NCBI GenBank assembly: GCA_963709355.1 | Contig: CAVPVY010000005.1 | Location: forward strand, 1,116,001 to 1,180,000 | Origin: PLOWO2-12-38-17 sp963709355 | Lineage (GTDB): Bacteria > Planctomycetota > Brocadiia > Brocadiales > Brocadiaceae | Reading direction: 5' to 3' | Length of the DNA: 64,000 nucleotides | Shown: positions 52,272 through 61,400 of the stretch, one piece after another | Numbering within the stretch: the stretch's first letter is position 1 | Layout of the letters: the number at the start of each line of letters is the position of its first letter | Position numbers and translations under genes: made by a program | The notes under the pieces: model-generated | Told to the model about the DNA's origin: nothing | What the model saw: only the letters and a program-made list of their open reading frames with translations | Database searches by the model: none

Positions 52272-54491
52272 ATGAGGAAATATTCATATTTTCATGGTAA
52301 AAACAGGTTTTTACTTATAGTAAGATACTTCATTTTAGTTTTTTTGGTTAGAGATTGTATATTTAATGATATGAGTGCAAAGGAAATTGGTAATAAATCT
52401 AATGTAATAAGACCAGAAAGTGGTGTTTTAAAGAAGGGAAAACCCAATCATTTAATTCAAGAAAAGAGTCCGTATTTACAACAACACGCATACAATCCTG
52501 TGGACTGGTATCCATGGTGTGAAGAAGCCTTTCAAAAAGCATTAAGAGAAAACAAACCCGTCTTCCTTTCAATAGGATATTCCACATGTCATTGGTGCCA
52601 TGTTATGGAACATGAATCTTTTGAAGATGAAGAAGTTGCGAAAATATTAAATGAAAATTTTGTTTCTATTAAAGTTGATAGAGAAGAACGTCCTGATATT
52701 GATAGTGTTTACATGTCCGCCTGTCAGGCTTTAACTGGAAGTGGTGGCTGGCCATTAAATCTTTTCTTAGCTCCTGATGGAAAACCATTCTATGCGGGCA
52801 CATACTTTCCAAAAGCCGAGCGATTGGGGAATCCTGGTTTTTTAAATATTCTTAAGAAAATCTCCAATCTCTGGAAGGAGAATAAAGAGAGTATTCGTGC
52901 GTCCAGCGAGCAAGTGACGAAGCTTTTACAAGATACAACCGAAATTACTTCAGGTCAACTTCTGACTGCCGAAACATTGAGGCATGCATATGAACAATTA
53001 CGGGATAGTTTTGATATTCTCTATGGTGGGTTCGGCTCTTCACCAAAATTTCCAACACCACATCACTATACTTTCCTCCTTAGATATTGGAAACGCACGA
53101 AAGACCCAAATGCTTTGGAAATGGTAGGAAAGACGCTTGAAAGGATGGGAATGGGTGGCATTTACGACCAATTGGGTGGTGGTTTCCACAGATATTCTAC
53201 TGATGAATATTGGCTTGTCCCTCATTTTGAGAAGATGCTATATGACCAGGCATTAATGTCAATGGCTTATATAGAGATTTATCAGTCAACAGGAAATATA
53301 TTTAATGCTGATATGACAAGGGGCATATTTGATTATGTATTGCGAGATCTTACATCTCCTGAAGGTGGTTTTTATTCAGCGGAAGATGCAGACAGTGAGG
53401 GTGTGGAGGGTAAATTTTATGTATGGACGCCCGATGAGATTATAAAAACACTAGGCGGTAATGAAGGTAAAATATTCTGTGACTATTATGACGTTTCTAA
53501 AGAGGGTAATTTTGAAGATAAAAACATTCTTCATGCAGATAAACCGCTGGATGCATTTTGTAAGTTAGAAGGCTTAAAACCGGATGAGTTCAGAAAAATG
53601 CTTAAAAAGTCAAAGGAGAAACTTCTAGCCGTTCGAGAAAAACGTGTTCGTCCTCACAGGGATGACAAGATTATAACATCATGGAATGGATTGATGATTG
53701 CAGCGCTAGCGGAAGGCGCACAGGCTTTAGATGAACCACAATATGTGCTTGCAGCTAAACGTGCAGCAGATTTTATTATAGATAATTTGAGACAGAAAGA
53801 TGGAACATTAATGCGGCGTTATTGTGGAGGAGAAGTTTCAAATAACGGATTCCTGGATGATTACGCAAATTTTGTATGGGGTTTAATAAATCTTTATGAG
53901 GCTACATTTGAGGTGAAATACCTTAAAACAGCAATAAATATTAATGAAAAAATGATTGAAAATTTCTGGGACGAAAAAGCTGGGGGGTTCTTTTTAAGTG
54001 GAAAGAATAATGAGAAGCTTATTTTTAATACAAAGGAAATATACGATGGCGCTTTACCATCAGGGAATTCTGTTGCATTGCTCAATATATTAAGAATAAG
54101 TCGTATGACAGGTAATTTGAATATGGAAGATATGGCAACACAGATTATCAAGAATTTTGCTAATACTATAAATCAATATCCATCAGGATATACTCAATTT
54201 CTTTGTGGACTGGATTTTGCCATTGGTCCTGTTAAAGAAATTATTATTGCAGGAGAACCTGACAATCCTGATACAAAGAAGGTACTAAGCGAAATACAGA
54301 AGCGATTTATACCTAAAAAGGTATTATTGTTGCACTCAGAAAGGGACAAAACGATTGAGGAAATTGCCGGCTTTGTTAAAGAACAAAAGCCAATAGACGG
54401 TAAGACAACTGTTTATTTATGTGAAAATCAGACATGTAAGACACCGACTAATAACATTGAAAGAGTGATACAGCTTTTAGAAGGACTTTAA
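52272..54491 (+). CDS. Thioredoxin-domain protein DUF255 (YyaL/SSP411-like)
   Basis: 739 residues. After a short hydrophobic N-terminus (FLLIVRYFILVFLV) the DUF255 thioredoxin-like domain appears: NHLIQEKSPYLQQHAYNPVD, FLSIGYSTCHWCHVMEHESF (CxxC), DREERPDIDSVYM and GSGGWPLNLFLAPDGKPFYA. The rest is an alpha/alpha toroid like N-acylglucosamine epimerases (GIYDQLGGGFHRYSTDEYW, SWNGLMIAALAEGA, DGALPSGNSVALLNILR). The cellular role is not settled. It is a stand-alone transcription unit, and the hydrophobic start suggests export or membrane anchoring. Confidence 0.92.
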   Translation: MRKYSYFHGKNRFLLIVRYFILVFLVRDCIFNDMSAKEIGNKSNVIRPESGVLKKGKPNHLIQEKSPYLQQHAYNPVDWYPWCEEAFQKALRENKPVFLSIGYSTCHWCHVMEHESFEDEEVAKILNENFVSIKVDREERPDIDSVYMSACQALTGSGGWPLNLFLAPDGKPFYAGTYFPKAERLGNPGFLNILKKISNLWKENKESIRASSEQVTKLLQDTTEITSGQLLTAETLRHAYEQLRDSFDILYGGFGSSPKFPTPHHYTFLLRYWKRTKDPNALEMVGKTLERMGMGGIYDQLGGGFHRYSTDEYWLVPHFEKMLYDQALMSMAYIEIYQSTGNIFNADMTRGIFDYVLRDLTSPEGGFYSAEDADSEGVEGKFYVWTPDEIIKTLGGNEGKIFCDYYDVSKEGNFEDKNILHADKPLDAFCKLEGLKPDEFRKMLKKSKEKLLAVREKRVRPHRDDKIITSWNGLMIAALAEGAQALDEPQYVLAAKRAADFIIDNLRQKDGTLMRRYCGGEVSNNGFLDDYANFVWGLINLYEATFEVKYLKTAININEKMIENFWDEKAGGFFLSGKNNEKLIFNTKEIYDGALPSGNSVALLNILRISRMTGNLNMEDMATQIIKNFANTINQYPSGYTQFLCGLDFAIGPVKEIIIAGEPDNPDTKKVLSEIQKRFIPKKVLLLHSERDKTIEEIAGFVKEQKPIDGKTTVYLCENQTCKTPTNNIERVIQLLEGL

Positions 54492-54702
54492 ATCTTTTCA
54501 CCAGTGATAGTTCAGGCTTTGTTAATTATATGCGATGTTTCTGTATTTACTTGGTTGATTATGATATTGATGACCCCAAGATGGAAGATGTCTGAGTGTC
54601 GGGAACCGTATGGTGATTTATTCAAGATTAGTACTGCCAATACTCTTATAGTTTACCTATAAATACACACCATTTTTTCACATTTATCTTTCCTTTGATT
54701 TA

Positions 54703-55610
54703 GGTGATTATAAAAGATTTGACACTAAAAAGCACAACTTACGAACGATTAAGTGAAATAAAATATTATGTCTATTGTTATATCTAAATTCCATTTCTTT
54801 CAGGTAAAGAGGAAAGTATTCTTTAGATACACCATGGAACTTAATAAGTCTTTCTTTAGCATAACTCCAAAAGCCTTCGAGGCCATTAATGTATACTTTA
54901 CCTGAGGCGAACATTTTACCATGATCGATCCTGAGATGTCTATAGCCACAAAACATAAGTGTATCATAGCTTTTAAATTTATCAGTATACACGATAGAGC
55001 CGCGTCTGACAGTCTTAATAGTCATATTAAGGATAGATTCTGCCGTAACATCCTTAATGATATTAACCTTAACCACCCCGTTTCGCTCCAAAATACCGAA
55101 TACCGGGACTTTATTATATGCCCCTCTACCCCGCTTGCCCTTACGTCTACCACCAAAATATGTCTCATCAAGCTCTATCTCACCATAAAGAAGTTCCTGG
55201 GCATCCTTATCGCTTGCTATAATGGACTTCCTAATAATATTTACCGCTTTATGTACCGTTGGATAACTAAGCTTTACCTGCTGGGCTATCTTTCTTGCAG
55301 AAAGGTCAAGTTCAAAAAGCTTTATTATCCACAGCCACTTCTTATACGGTATTTTAACCTCGTTTATCCATCTGTTACTAAAGTCGTGAAACGTATATCC
55401 ACACCGTTTACAACGGTATTTTTTACCTATAATCCGATATACTTTACGAGTCGTACATCGTGTACAAAAAACAAGGCTATTTTTCCAACAGTATTTCTTG
55501 AAAAACAACCGTGCCTTATTCTCTGTTTTCCCTACTATTTCAAAGGTGTTTACGTCCATTTGACACTATTATACCTTCTACTTTTTAGTGTCAAATCTTT
55601 TATAATCACC
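54703..55610 (-). mobile_element. IS1595-type insertion sequence with 30-bp perfect inverted repeats
   Basis: 908 bp. Both ends begin GGTGATTATAAAAGATTTGA and continue identically to 30 bp. Left flank TTGATTTA (54695-54702) and right flank TTGATTTT (55611-55618) agree at 7 of 8 positions, a likely target duplication with one change. One intact transposase gene on the minus strand. Distinct from the element at 42184, with unrelated ends. Confidence 0.9.
54708..55559 (-). CDS. IS1595-family transposase with zinc ribbon
   Basis: 283 residues. The N-terminus has a zinc ribbon (CTRCTTRKVYRIIGKKYRCK then RCGYTF, four cysteines in two CxxC pairs), then a helix-turn-helix (DLSARKIAQQVKLSYPTVHK). The ISXO2-like catalytic domain follows: ELDETYFGGRRKGKRGRGAY, SIVYTDKFKSYDTL, YINGLEGFWSYAKERLIKFH. 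This is the full domain set of IS1595. Reading frame complete. Confidence 0.93.
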   Translation of the reverse strand: MDVNTFEIVGKTENKARLFFKKYCWKNSLVFCTRCTTRKVYRIIGKKYRCKRCGYTFHDFSNRWINEVKIPYKKWLWIIKLFELDLSARKIAQQVKLSYPTVHKAVNIIRKSIIASDKDAQELLYGEIELDETYFGGRRKGKRGRGAYNKVPVFGILERNGVVKVNIIKDVTAESILNMTIKTVRRGSIVYTDKFKSYDTLMFCGYRHLRIDHGKMFASGKVYINGLEGFWSYAKERLIKFHGVSKEYFPLYLKEMEFRYNNRHNILFHLIVRKLCFLVSNLL

Positions 55611-55762
55611 TTGATTTTTAGTGTAAAAATTAAAAAAAGCTTTGAATCCCTTTCGATTTGCTATATTGGCTTTCCTCTTGCAACTTCCACTGTTGCACCC
55701 TGTTCTGCATCGTCAAAATCACACTCTTTTTCTTTCACAAATTTCCCTTTATAAGAGGGTAA

Positions 55763-55951
55763 CAAAATTCAGATTCTTCAAGAAGAAGTGTATTGTTGAA
55801 AAAATCATTCCTTGTCCTGGATCAGGATACAGGAAGCACAATACAAACCGCGGCAAGAGCTGATGTATATTTTGTAATCGGCGAAAAGGCAATGTATGAT
55901 GATGGAAATCTGAACACATATGGAAGACTTTATTACCTTTTAAAGAGGTAA
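55763..55951 (+). pseudogene. Remnant of a lytic transglycosylase A (MltA) 3D domain
   Basis: An open stretch reading KKSFLVLDQDTGSTIQTAAR then ADVYFVIGEKAMYDDGNLNT and GRLYYLLKR, then TAA. QDTG..I..A.RADV.F..G..A......G..Y.L is the C-terminal 3D domain of MltA-type transglycosylases. No start codon or upstream catalytic part is present. It lies about 150 bp to the right of the IS element, so the 5' part may have been lost when that region was rearranged. Confidence 0.7.
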
Positions 55952-56065
55952 TTTCACTGCGAAAACCTTTTTAAAGAATAAATTTTCTATTGACAAAGAA
56001 TATTTGTGTTTAGTATAAATCCTAAAATTTTTTTTGATATTTTAATAATACTGAATATTTTAACA

Positions 56066-56120
56066 ACGATAAAGGCTAACCATGGTCAATTACGGGACGC
56101 TATAGAAAAGGGTCTTTAGA
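56066..56120 (+). ncRNA. Degenerate cyclic-di-GMP-I riboswitch copy
   Basis: AACGATAAAGGCTAACC followed by CGGGACGCTATAGAAAAGGG then TCTT parallels the intact aptamer at 56396 (AACGATAAAGGCAAACC, GGGGACGCAAAGTAAAGGGT). The conserved GCAAAG has become GCTATAG and the first hairpin stem is broken. The downstream part has been replaced by CGCAAAG-type repeat sequence. Probably non-functional. Confidence 0.5.
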
Positions 56121-56395
56121 ATCACCGCAAAGTAGCAAAGGTTGCAAAGAATTCAGGAAGTTTAGAATTTGGGATGTGGGAAGTTATGATTCCTACCTAC
56201 GTAATCCCTTATCTTCCTGTCTTATTAGTTTTTTACCTCTGTGTCTTTTGCGTCTTTGCGTTGGTCTGAAATGTTACCCCGGAATTGATGTCCCACTTTA
56301 GAGGGATTGGCAGAAATTACCTAATATTATAATATGTTCAAAAGTATCGGAACGAAAAACAAAAATATGGTTTAAAAATTAGGCGTAATAAAACA

Positions 56396-56500
56396 TAACG
56401 ATAAAGGCAAACCCTGAGTGATCAGGGGACGCAAAGTAAAGGGTCTTCAAAATATTTTCCTGCAAAGGCAGGGAGATATAGATAGCCTTACTGCCGAAGA
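56396..56500 (+). ncRNA. Cyclic-di-GMP-I (GEMM) riboswitch
   Basis: GGCAAACC (56406-56413), then hairpin CCCTGA-GTGA-TCAGGG with a GNRA tetraloop (56412-56427), then GGACGCAAAG (56427-56436): the invariant GEMM-I core. AAAGGGTCTTC and a second hairpin CCTGC-AAAG-GCAGG (56459-56472) follow, then GATAGCC...TGCCGAAG closing the aptamer. Its 3' part (AGCCTTACTGC) is also the 5' arm of the terminator at 56484-56530. Ligand binding should therefore prevent termination, an ON switch for the downstream LamG/NHL/RCC1 gene. Confidence 0.85.
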
Positions 56501-56536
56501 TGTTTCAAAGAACATTTTTGCAGTAAGGCTTTTTTA
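56484..56536 (+). terminator. Riboswitch expression-platform terminator
   Basis: Stem AGCCTTACTGC/GCAGTAAGGCT (56484-56494 with 56520-56530) with a partly paired loop, followed by TTTTTTATTTT. The 5' arm overlaps the aptamer. Confidence 0.85.
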
Positions 56537-56735
56537 TTTTATGGTTTTTTAACAAGGTATGTTAATCAACCGAGTTTCAAGTGAGAAATAGCAATGACTT
56601 TTTTTAGAGATATAGAAAGGTTTCCGTAATAACGGTCAACAAAAAACTGTCTCCATCACAGAGACAGCAAAGGTAGGTTTTATGTGCCCATTTAATTTAT
56701 TAGTAAAACAATACAAAAAGTCAAATTTAGAATAC

Positions 56736-56788
56736 AGCCTTACTGCCGAAGATGTTTCAAAGAATATCTTTGCAGTAAGGCTTTTTTA
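56736..56788 (+). terminator. Second, nearly identical terminator in the same leader
   Basis: Same stem AGCCTTACTGC/GCAGTAAGGCT (56736-56746 with 56772-56782) and T run. The loop differs at only a few bases from the first. The 200 bp between the two terminators has a hairpin GTCTC...GAGAC near 56653-56670 but no recognisable aptamer. Confidence 0.82.
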
Positions 56789-56895
56789 TTTACACCAGAA
56801 TTCTGAAATTGGCCAAAAATGAGTACAAATAAATACAAATAATATGAATTGGCTATTCGTAACTGAATTACATGTATTAACATTTTAGCAGCGTT

Positions 56896-56921
56896 GTCAT
56901 GCTGAATGAAACTAAACATTT
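56896..56921 (+). repeat. Copy of the dispersed GTCATGCTGAATGAA repeat
   Basis: GTCATGCTGAATGAAACTAA followed by ACATTT, between the second terminator and the ribosome binding site of the next gene. Closest to the copy at 35881-35908. Confidence 0.55.
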
Positions 56922-56966
56922 AAATTAATGGATTCACATCGTAAACCATGAAAAGGAGAGGGTAAG

Positions 56967-58211
56967 ATGGGAAACAGATATTCTGTGATTATTTGGTTGA
57001 TGTGTTGTATGGTATTGTTAGTATTTGGTTTTTTGGGCAATCGTAGCGCTTCTGCTGCGATAGATTCGTATACAAAACTTTTAATTCACGGAGATAGTAT
57101 CAGCGATACTACCGGGAAAACAATAACGGCTTATGGTGATGCTGCTGTATCAAATGCAGGGAAAACCGTTACCGCCAACGGCAATGCACAGATAGACACG
57201 GCGCAGGGCAAGTTTGGGGGAACAAGCGGGTTATTTGACGGCTCTGGAGATTATTTAACTGTGCCAGACAGCGACGATTGGAATTTTGGTAGCGGGGATT
57301 TTACTATAGATTTGTGGGTGAGATTTAACTCCCTGCCATCTGTAGATTATGCCGCAGTTTTTTATAGCCAGAGGACAGACGGGCATAATGAATCTTGGTT
57401 TGGGTTGAGGAATGATGGGAATTTGTATTTTAAGCAGATTTCTGGCGGGTCAAATACAGTTGAGATTATTAGAACTCCGTCTCCTGCTATAACAACTGGG
57501 CAGTGGTATCACATTGCTTTGATAAGAAACGGTAACGTCTTTAGAATATATGTTGATGGAATACAAGCAGGTTCTGACTATACATCATTAGCGACTTTGA
57601 TAAATTATAGTGGAAGTCTTGCTATTGGCGTTGCTTATGCCGATTTGCCCACACACTTTCTGGATGGTTGGCTTGACGAACTCCGCATCTCCAAAGGCAT
57701 CGCCCGCTGGACTTCTGATTTTACCCCGCCAACTGATGCATATACATCTGATAATTGTACAAAATTACTTCTTCATTTAAACGGAAGTGATGGTTTTACT
57801 TCTTTTATAGATGCTTCAAGAGACCACTTCAAAGGAAAAGCAATTTCTTTTGATGGTAGCGGAGACTATTTGTCTTTAGCTGACAGCGACGACTGGAATT
57901 TTGGTAGCGGGGATTTTACCATAGATTTTTGGGTGAGGTTTAATTCCTTTTCAGGTAATTTTCTTTTGACTAAACACGAAGGAGATACTGGTTATATAAT
58001 AAATTTCTCACAAACTGGTATTTCGTTTTATCCTGTAAGTTCTTATTGGGCTTGGTATGCTCCAAATCAAAATTTCCAATTGAATACTTGGTATCATTGG
58101 GCTTTTGTAAGGAGTGGGAATAATTTTTGGATATTTGTTAACGGAGCACCAATAGGTTTATTCGATGCGACAGGAAGATCTATTAACGGTTATCCAGGTT
58201 CTCTCTTATAA
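56967..58211 (+). CDS. LamG-domain secreted protein, 5' part of the frameshifted giant propeller gene
   Basis: 414 residues. Signal peptide VIIWLMCCMVLLVFGFLGNR then SASAAIDS. Two LamG/concanavalin-like jelly-roll domains follow (ALFDGSGDYLTVPDSDDWNF-like, FGSGDFTIDLWVRFNSLPSV, LDGWLDELRISKGIARWTSD; the second starts SFDGSGDYLSLADSDDWNFG). The second domain breaks off at NGYPGSLL-stop. The missing part, IGSYHGAADITSSTYFIDGY then LDELRITKGIARW, is read one frame over from about 58213, continuing into the next entry. One base is missing near 58203-58212. AAAGGAGAGGG precedes the ATG. Expression is governed by the c-di-GMP leader. Confidence 0.87.
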   Translation: MGNRYSVIIWLMCCMVLLVFGFLGNRSASAAIDSYTKLLIHGDSISDTTGKTITAYGDAAVSNAGKTVTANGNAQIDTAQGKFGGTSGLFDGSGDYLTVPDSDDWNFGSGDFTIDLWVRFNSLPSVDYAAVFYSQRTDGHNESWFGLRNDGNLYFKQISGGSNTVEIIRTPSPAITTGQWYHIALIRNGNVFRIYVDGIQAGSDYTSLATLINYSGSLAIGVAYADLPTHFLDGWLDELRISKGIARWTSDFTPPTDAYTSDNCTKLLLHLNGSDGFTSFIDASRDHFKGKAISFDGSGDYLSLADSDDWNFGSGDFTIDFWVRFNSFSGNFLLTKHEGDTGYIINFSQTGISFYPVSSYWAWYAPNQNFQLNTWYHWAFVRSGNNFWIFVNGAPIGLFDATGRSINGYPGSLL

Positions 58212-58444
58212 TAGGTTCTTATCACGGGGCTGCTGATATAACTTCTTCAACTTATTTTATTGATGGTTATCTTGATGAACTTCGCATTACCAAAGGCATC
58301 GCCCGATGGACTTCAGACTTTTGTCCACCTAGTGCCCCTTATGGGGAAGACACAACACCGCCCACGGTAAGTTCCACAAGCCCTGTCAACAATGCTACCG
58401 GAGTTGCAGTAGATAGCGCCATCAGCGCAACATTCAGCGAGGTC

Positions 58445-61400
58445 ATGGACTCTTTTGCAATTAATACAAGCACGTTTACGCTAAGCGACAGTGACGGCAA
58501 CAATATCAGCGGTACAGTATCGTTTGATTGTTGTAGTAAAACGGCCACATTTACCCCATCAAGTAATCTGGCTTATTCCACAACATATACAGCAAAGATT
58601 ACCACGGGCGCAAAGGATCAAGGAGGAAATCCATTAGCAGAGGATTATCTATGGACATTTACCACTGTTTCTGATCCAAATACAACACCTGAGTGCTATC
58701 AATTTGTCACCAAATGGGGCTCACAGGGCACAGGAGATGGGCAGTTTGACGGTCCATGGGGAGTAAATATGGATTCGTCTGAAAATATCTATGTTGTTGA
58801 TCACAAGAACCATCGTGTACAGAAATTTAGCTCCGATGGCACATTTATAACGAAATGGGGGTCATACGGAACAGGAGATGGGCAATTTAAGGCCCCATGG
58901 GGAGTAGCTGTTGATATATCTGGAAATGTCTATGTTGCTGATGCCGACAACCATCGTATACAAAAATTCGACTCCAACGGCACATTTATAACCAAATGGG
59001 GGGCAAATGGTTCGGGAGACGGTCAGTTTAACTCCCCAACAGGAGTTACTATTGATGCATCAGGAAATGTCTACGTTACTGATTATCTTAACAATCGTAT
59101 ACAGAAATTCAACTCTAGCGGCACATTTATAACTAAGTGGGGCTCTTCTGGAACAGGAGATGGTCAGTTTAACTTCCCATTTGGAGTGGCCGTTGATGCA
59201 TCAGGAAATGTCTATGTTGCTGATGATTATAACCATCGTATACAAAAATTCAGTTCCAGTGGCACCTTTATAACGAAATGGGGATCATTCGGCACAGGAG
59301 ACGGTCAAATTGACCGCCCACATGGAGTCGCTGTGGATGTATCAGTTAATGTCTATGTTGCCGATAGGAATAATAATCGTATACAGAAATTCAGCTCCAG
59401 TGGCACATTTATAACCAAGTGGGGTTCATATGGTTCAGAAGATGGTCAGCTTAACTCTCCCGGTGGAGTAGTTGTGGATGCTTCAGGAAATGTGTATGTT
59501 GCTGATTTCGATAACAATCGTATCCAGAAATTTTCACCATCACCTTGTGAAGCAATTACTCCAACACCAATTCCAGAACCAACACCAACGACTTCACCGA
59601 CGCCAACATCAAATCCGACTCCATCGCCTTCGCCAACACCAATTCTTACTGTAACCCAAACGGTTACAGCCAGAGGGTTTCATACCGTTGCCTTGAAGCC
59701 CGACGGCACAGTCTGGTCATGGGGACATAATGGTTATGGTCAATTGGGAGATGACAGCATAACGGATAAGACAACGCCGGTACAGGTCATTTGCCTGAGT
59801 AACGCCACCGCCATTGAGAGTGGGGTATTTCATACCATAGTCCTGAAGTCAGATGGAACGGTCTGGACATGGGGATATAATGGTTACGGTCAACTGGGAG
59901 ATGGCACTACTACAGACAGTACAACACCTATACAGGTCAGCGGTCTAAGTAATATTATCGCTATTGCGGGTGGAGGCTATCATACCATAGCTCTGAAGTC
60001 GGACGGTACTGTCTGGACGTGGGGAAGAAACGAATATGGTCAGTTGGGGGATGGCACTACCCTAAACAGGACAACACCAGTGCAAGTCAATGATCTGAGT
60101 AACGTAATCGCTATAGAGGATGGAGGACATCATACTATAGCCCTGAAGTCAGATGGTACGGTGTGGACGTGGGGATATAATGAATGGGGCCAATTGGGAG
60201 ATGGTACTACTACAAACAGTACAACGCCAGTGCAGGTGAGTGGACTGAATGATGTTACTGCTATTGCGGGTGGAAATGATCATACCATAGCCATGAAGTC
60301 AGATGGAACGGTTTGGGCGTGGGGACATAATAGTTATGGCCAATTGGGGGATGGTACTGCCACAAACACACCCAGGACAACGCCCGTGCAAGTTATTGGA
60401 CTGAGCAATATTGCAGATATTGCTGGCGGAGAGTGGCATACAATAGCTCTGAAGTCAGACGGGACGGTCTGGACCTGGGGAAATAATTTTTATGGTGAAT
60501 TAGGGGATGGCAATGCGCCAAATGATAGAGCAACACCCATGCAAGTCAGTGGACTGAGTGATGTTATTGCCATTGAAGGTGGATATTATCATACCGTAGT
60601 TCTGAAGTCGGACGGGACAATTTGGACATGGGGATATAATGAGTATGGTGAATTAGGAGATGGCACCAACACGAACACAAGCATTCCCGTACAGGTCAAT
60701 GATTTCGACGTTTATCAATCGTCAGTTACAGTTACAACAAACTCAGCAACTAATGTTACATCGAGTTCAGCAACACTCAATGGGGCAGTAAATTCGAATG
60801 GATTATCAACTACTGCATGGTTTAATTACGGTACTACAAGTGGCACCTATACCGACACCTCTATCACACAAATCACAAATGGACCTTGCACTGAAAATGT
60901 AAGTGTTGATATAAGCGGATTATCTCCAAATACCACATATTATTACAGAATGGTAGCGCAAAACAGTGATGGGACATATTATGGTAGCGAAATGTCTTTT
61001 ACCACTTCATCAAGTGTACTTCCGACACCAACGATAACACCGAGTCCGACTCCTTTGCCATCACCGACTGCAACATTAACACCTACTCCAACACCAACGG
61101 CTACACCAACTCCCACGCCCATAGTAGTGTTAACGCCAACCCCTTCGCCCATACCAACTGTAACTGCAACACCCACAGAAACAGAGTGTTATCAGTTTTC
61201 TACCAAATGGGGATCAAATGGCACAGGAGATGGTCAGTTTAACCTCCCGATTGGATTAGCTATAGATTCATCAGGAAATATCTATGTTGCTGATACATTT
61301 AACCATCGTATACAGAAATTTAGCTCCAGCGGTACATTTATAACCAAATGGGGATCAAATGGCACAGGAGATGGTCAGTTTGACGAGCCGAGTGCAGTAG

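Larger units (their letters stand above)
55611..56966. other. Non-coding region with gene remnant and riboswitch leader
   Basis: About 1.36 kb without an intact gene. In order: a possible antitoxin-like remnant on the minus strand (around 55645-55755, KFVKEKECDFDDAEQG), an MltA C-terminal fragment (55763-55951), a degenerate c-di-GMP aptamer (about 56066-56120), short CGCAAAG-type repeats (56118-56145 and 56237-56265), the intact c-di-GMP-I riboswitch with terminator (56396-56536), and a second copy of that terminator (56736-56788). Confidence 0.7.

Noticed and set aside
54921..55754. 277-codon plus-strand open frame
   Set aside because: Antisense shadow of the IS1595 transposase.
55640..55755. 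Small minus-strand antitoxin-like gene (KFVKEKECDFDDAEQG)
   Set aside because: Only about 30 codons, no ribosome binding site and no clear partner; mentioned only as a possible remnant.
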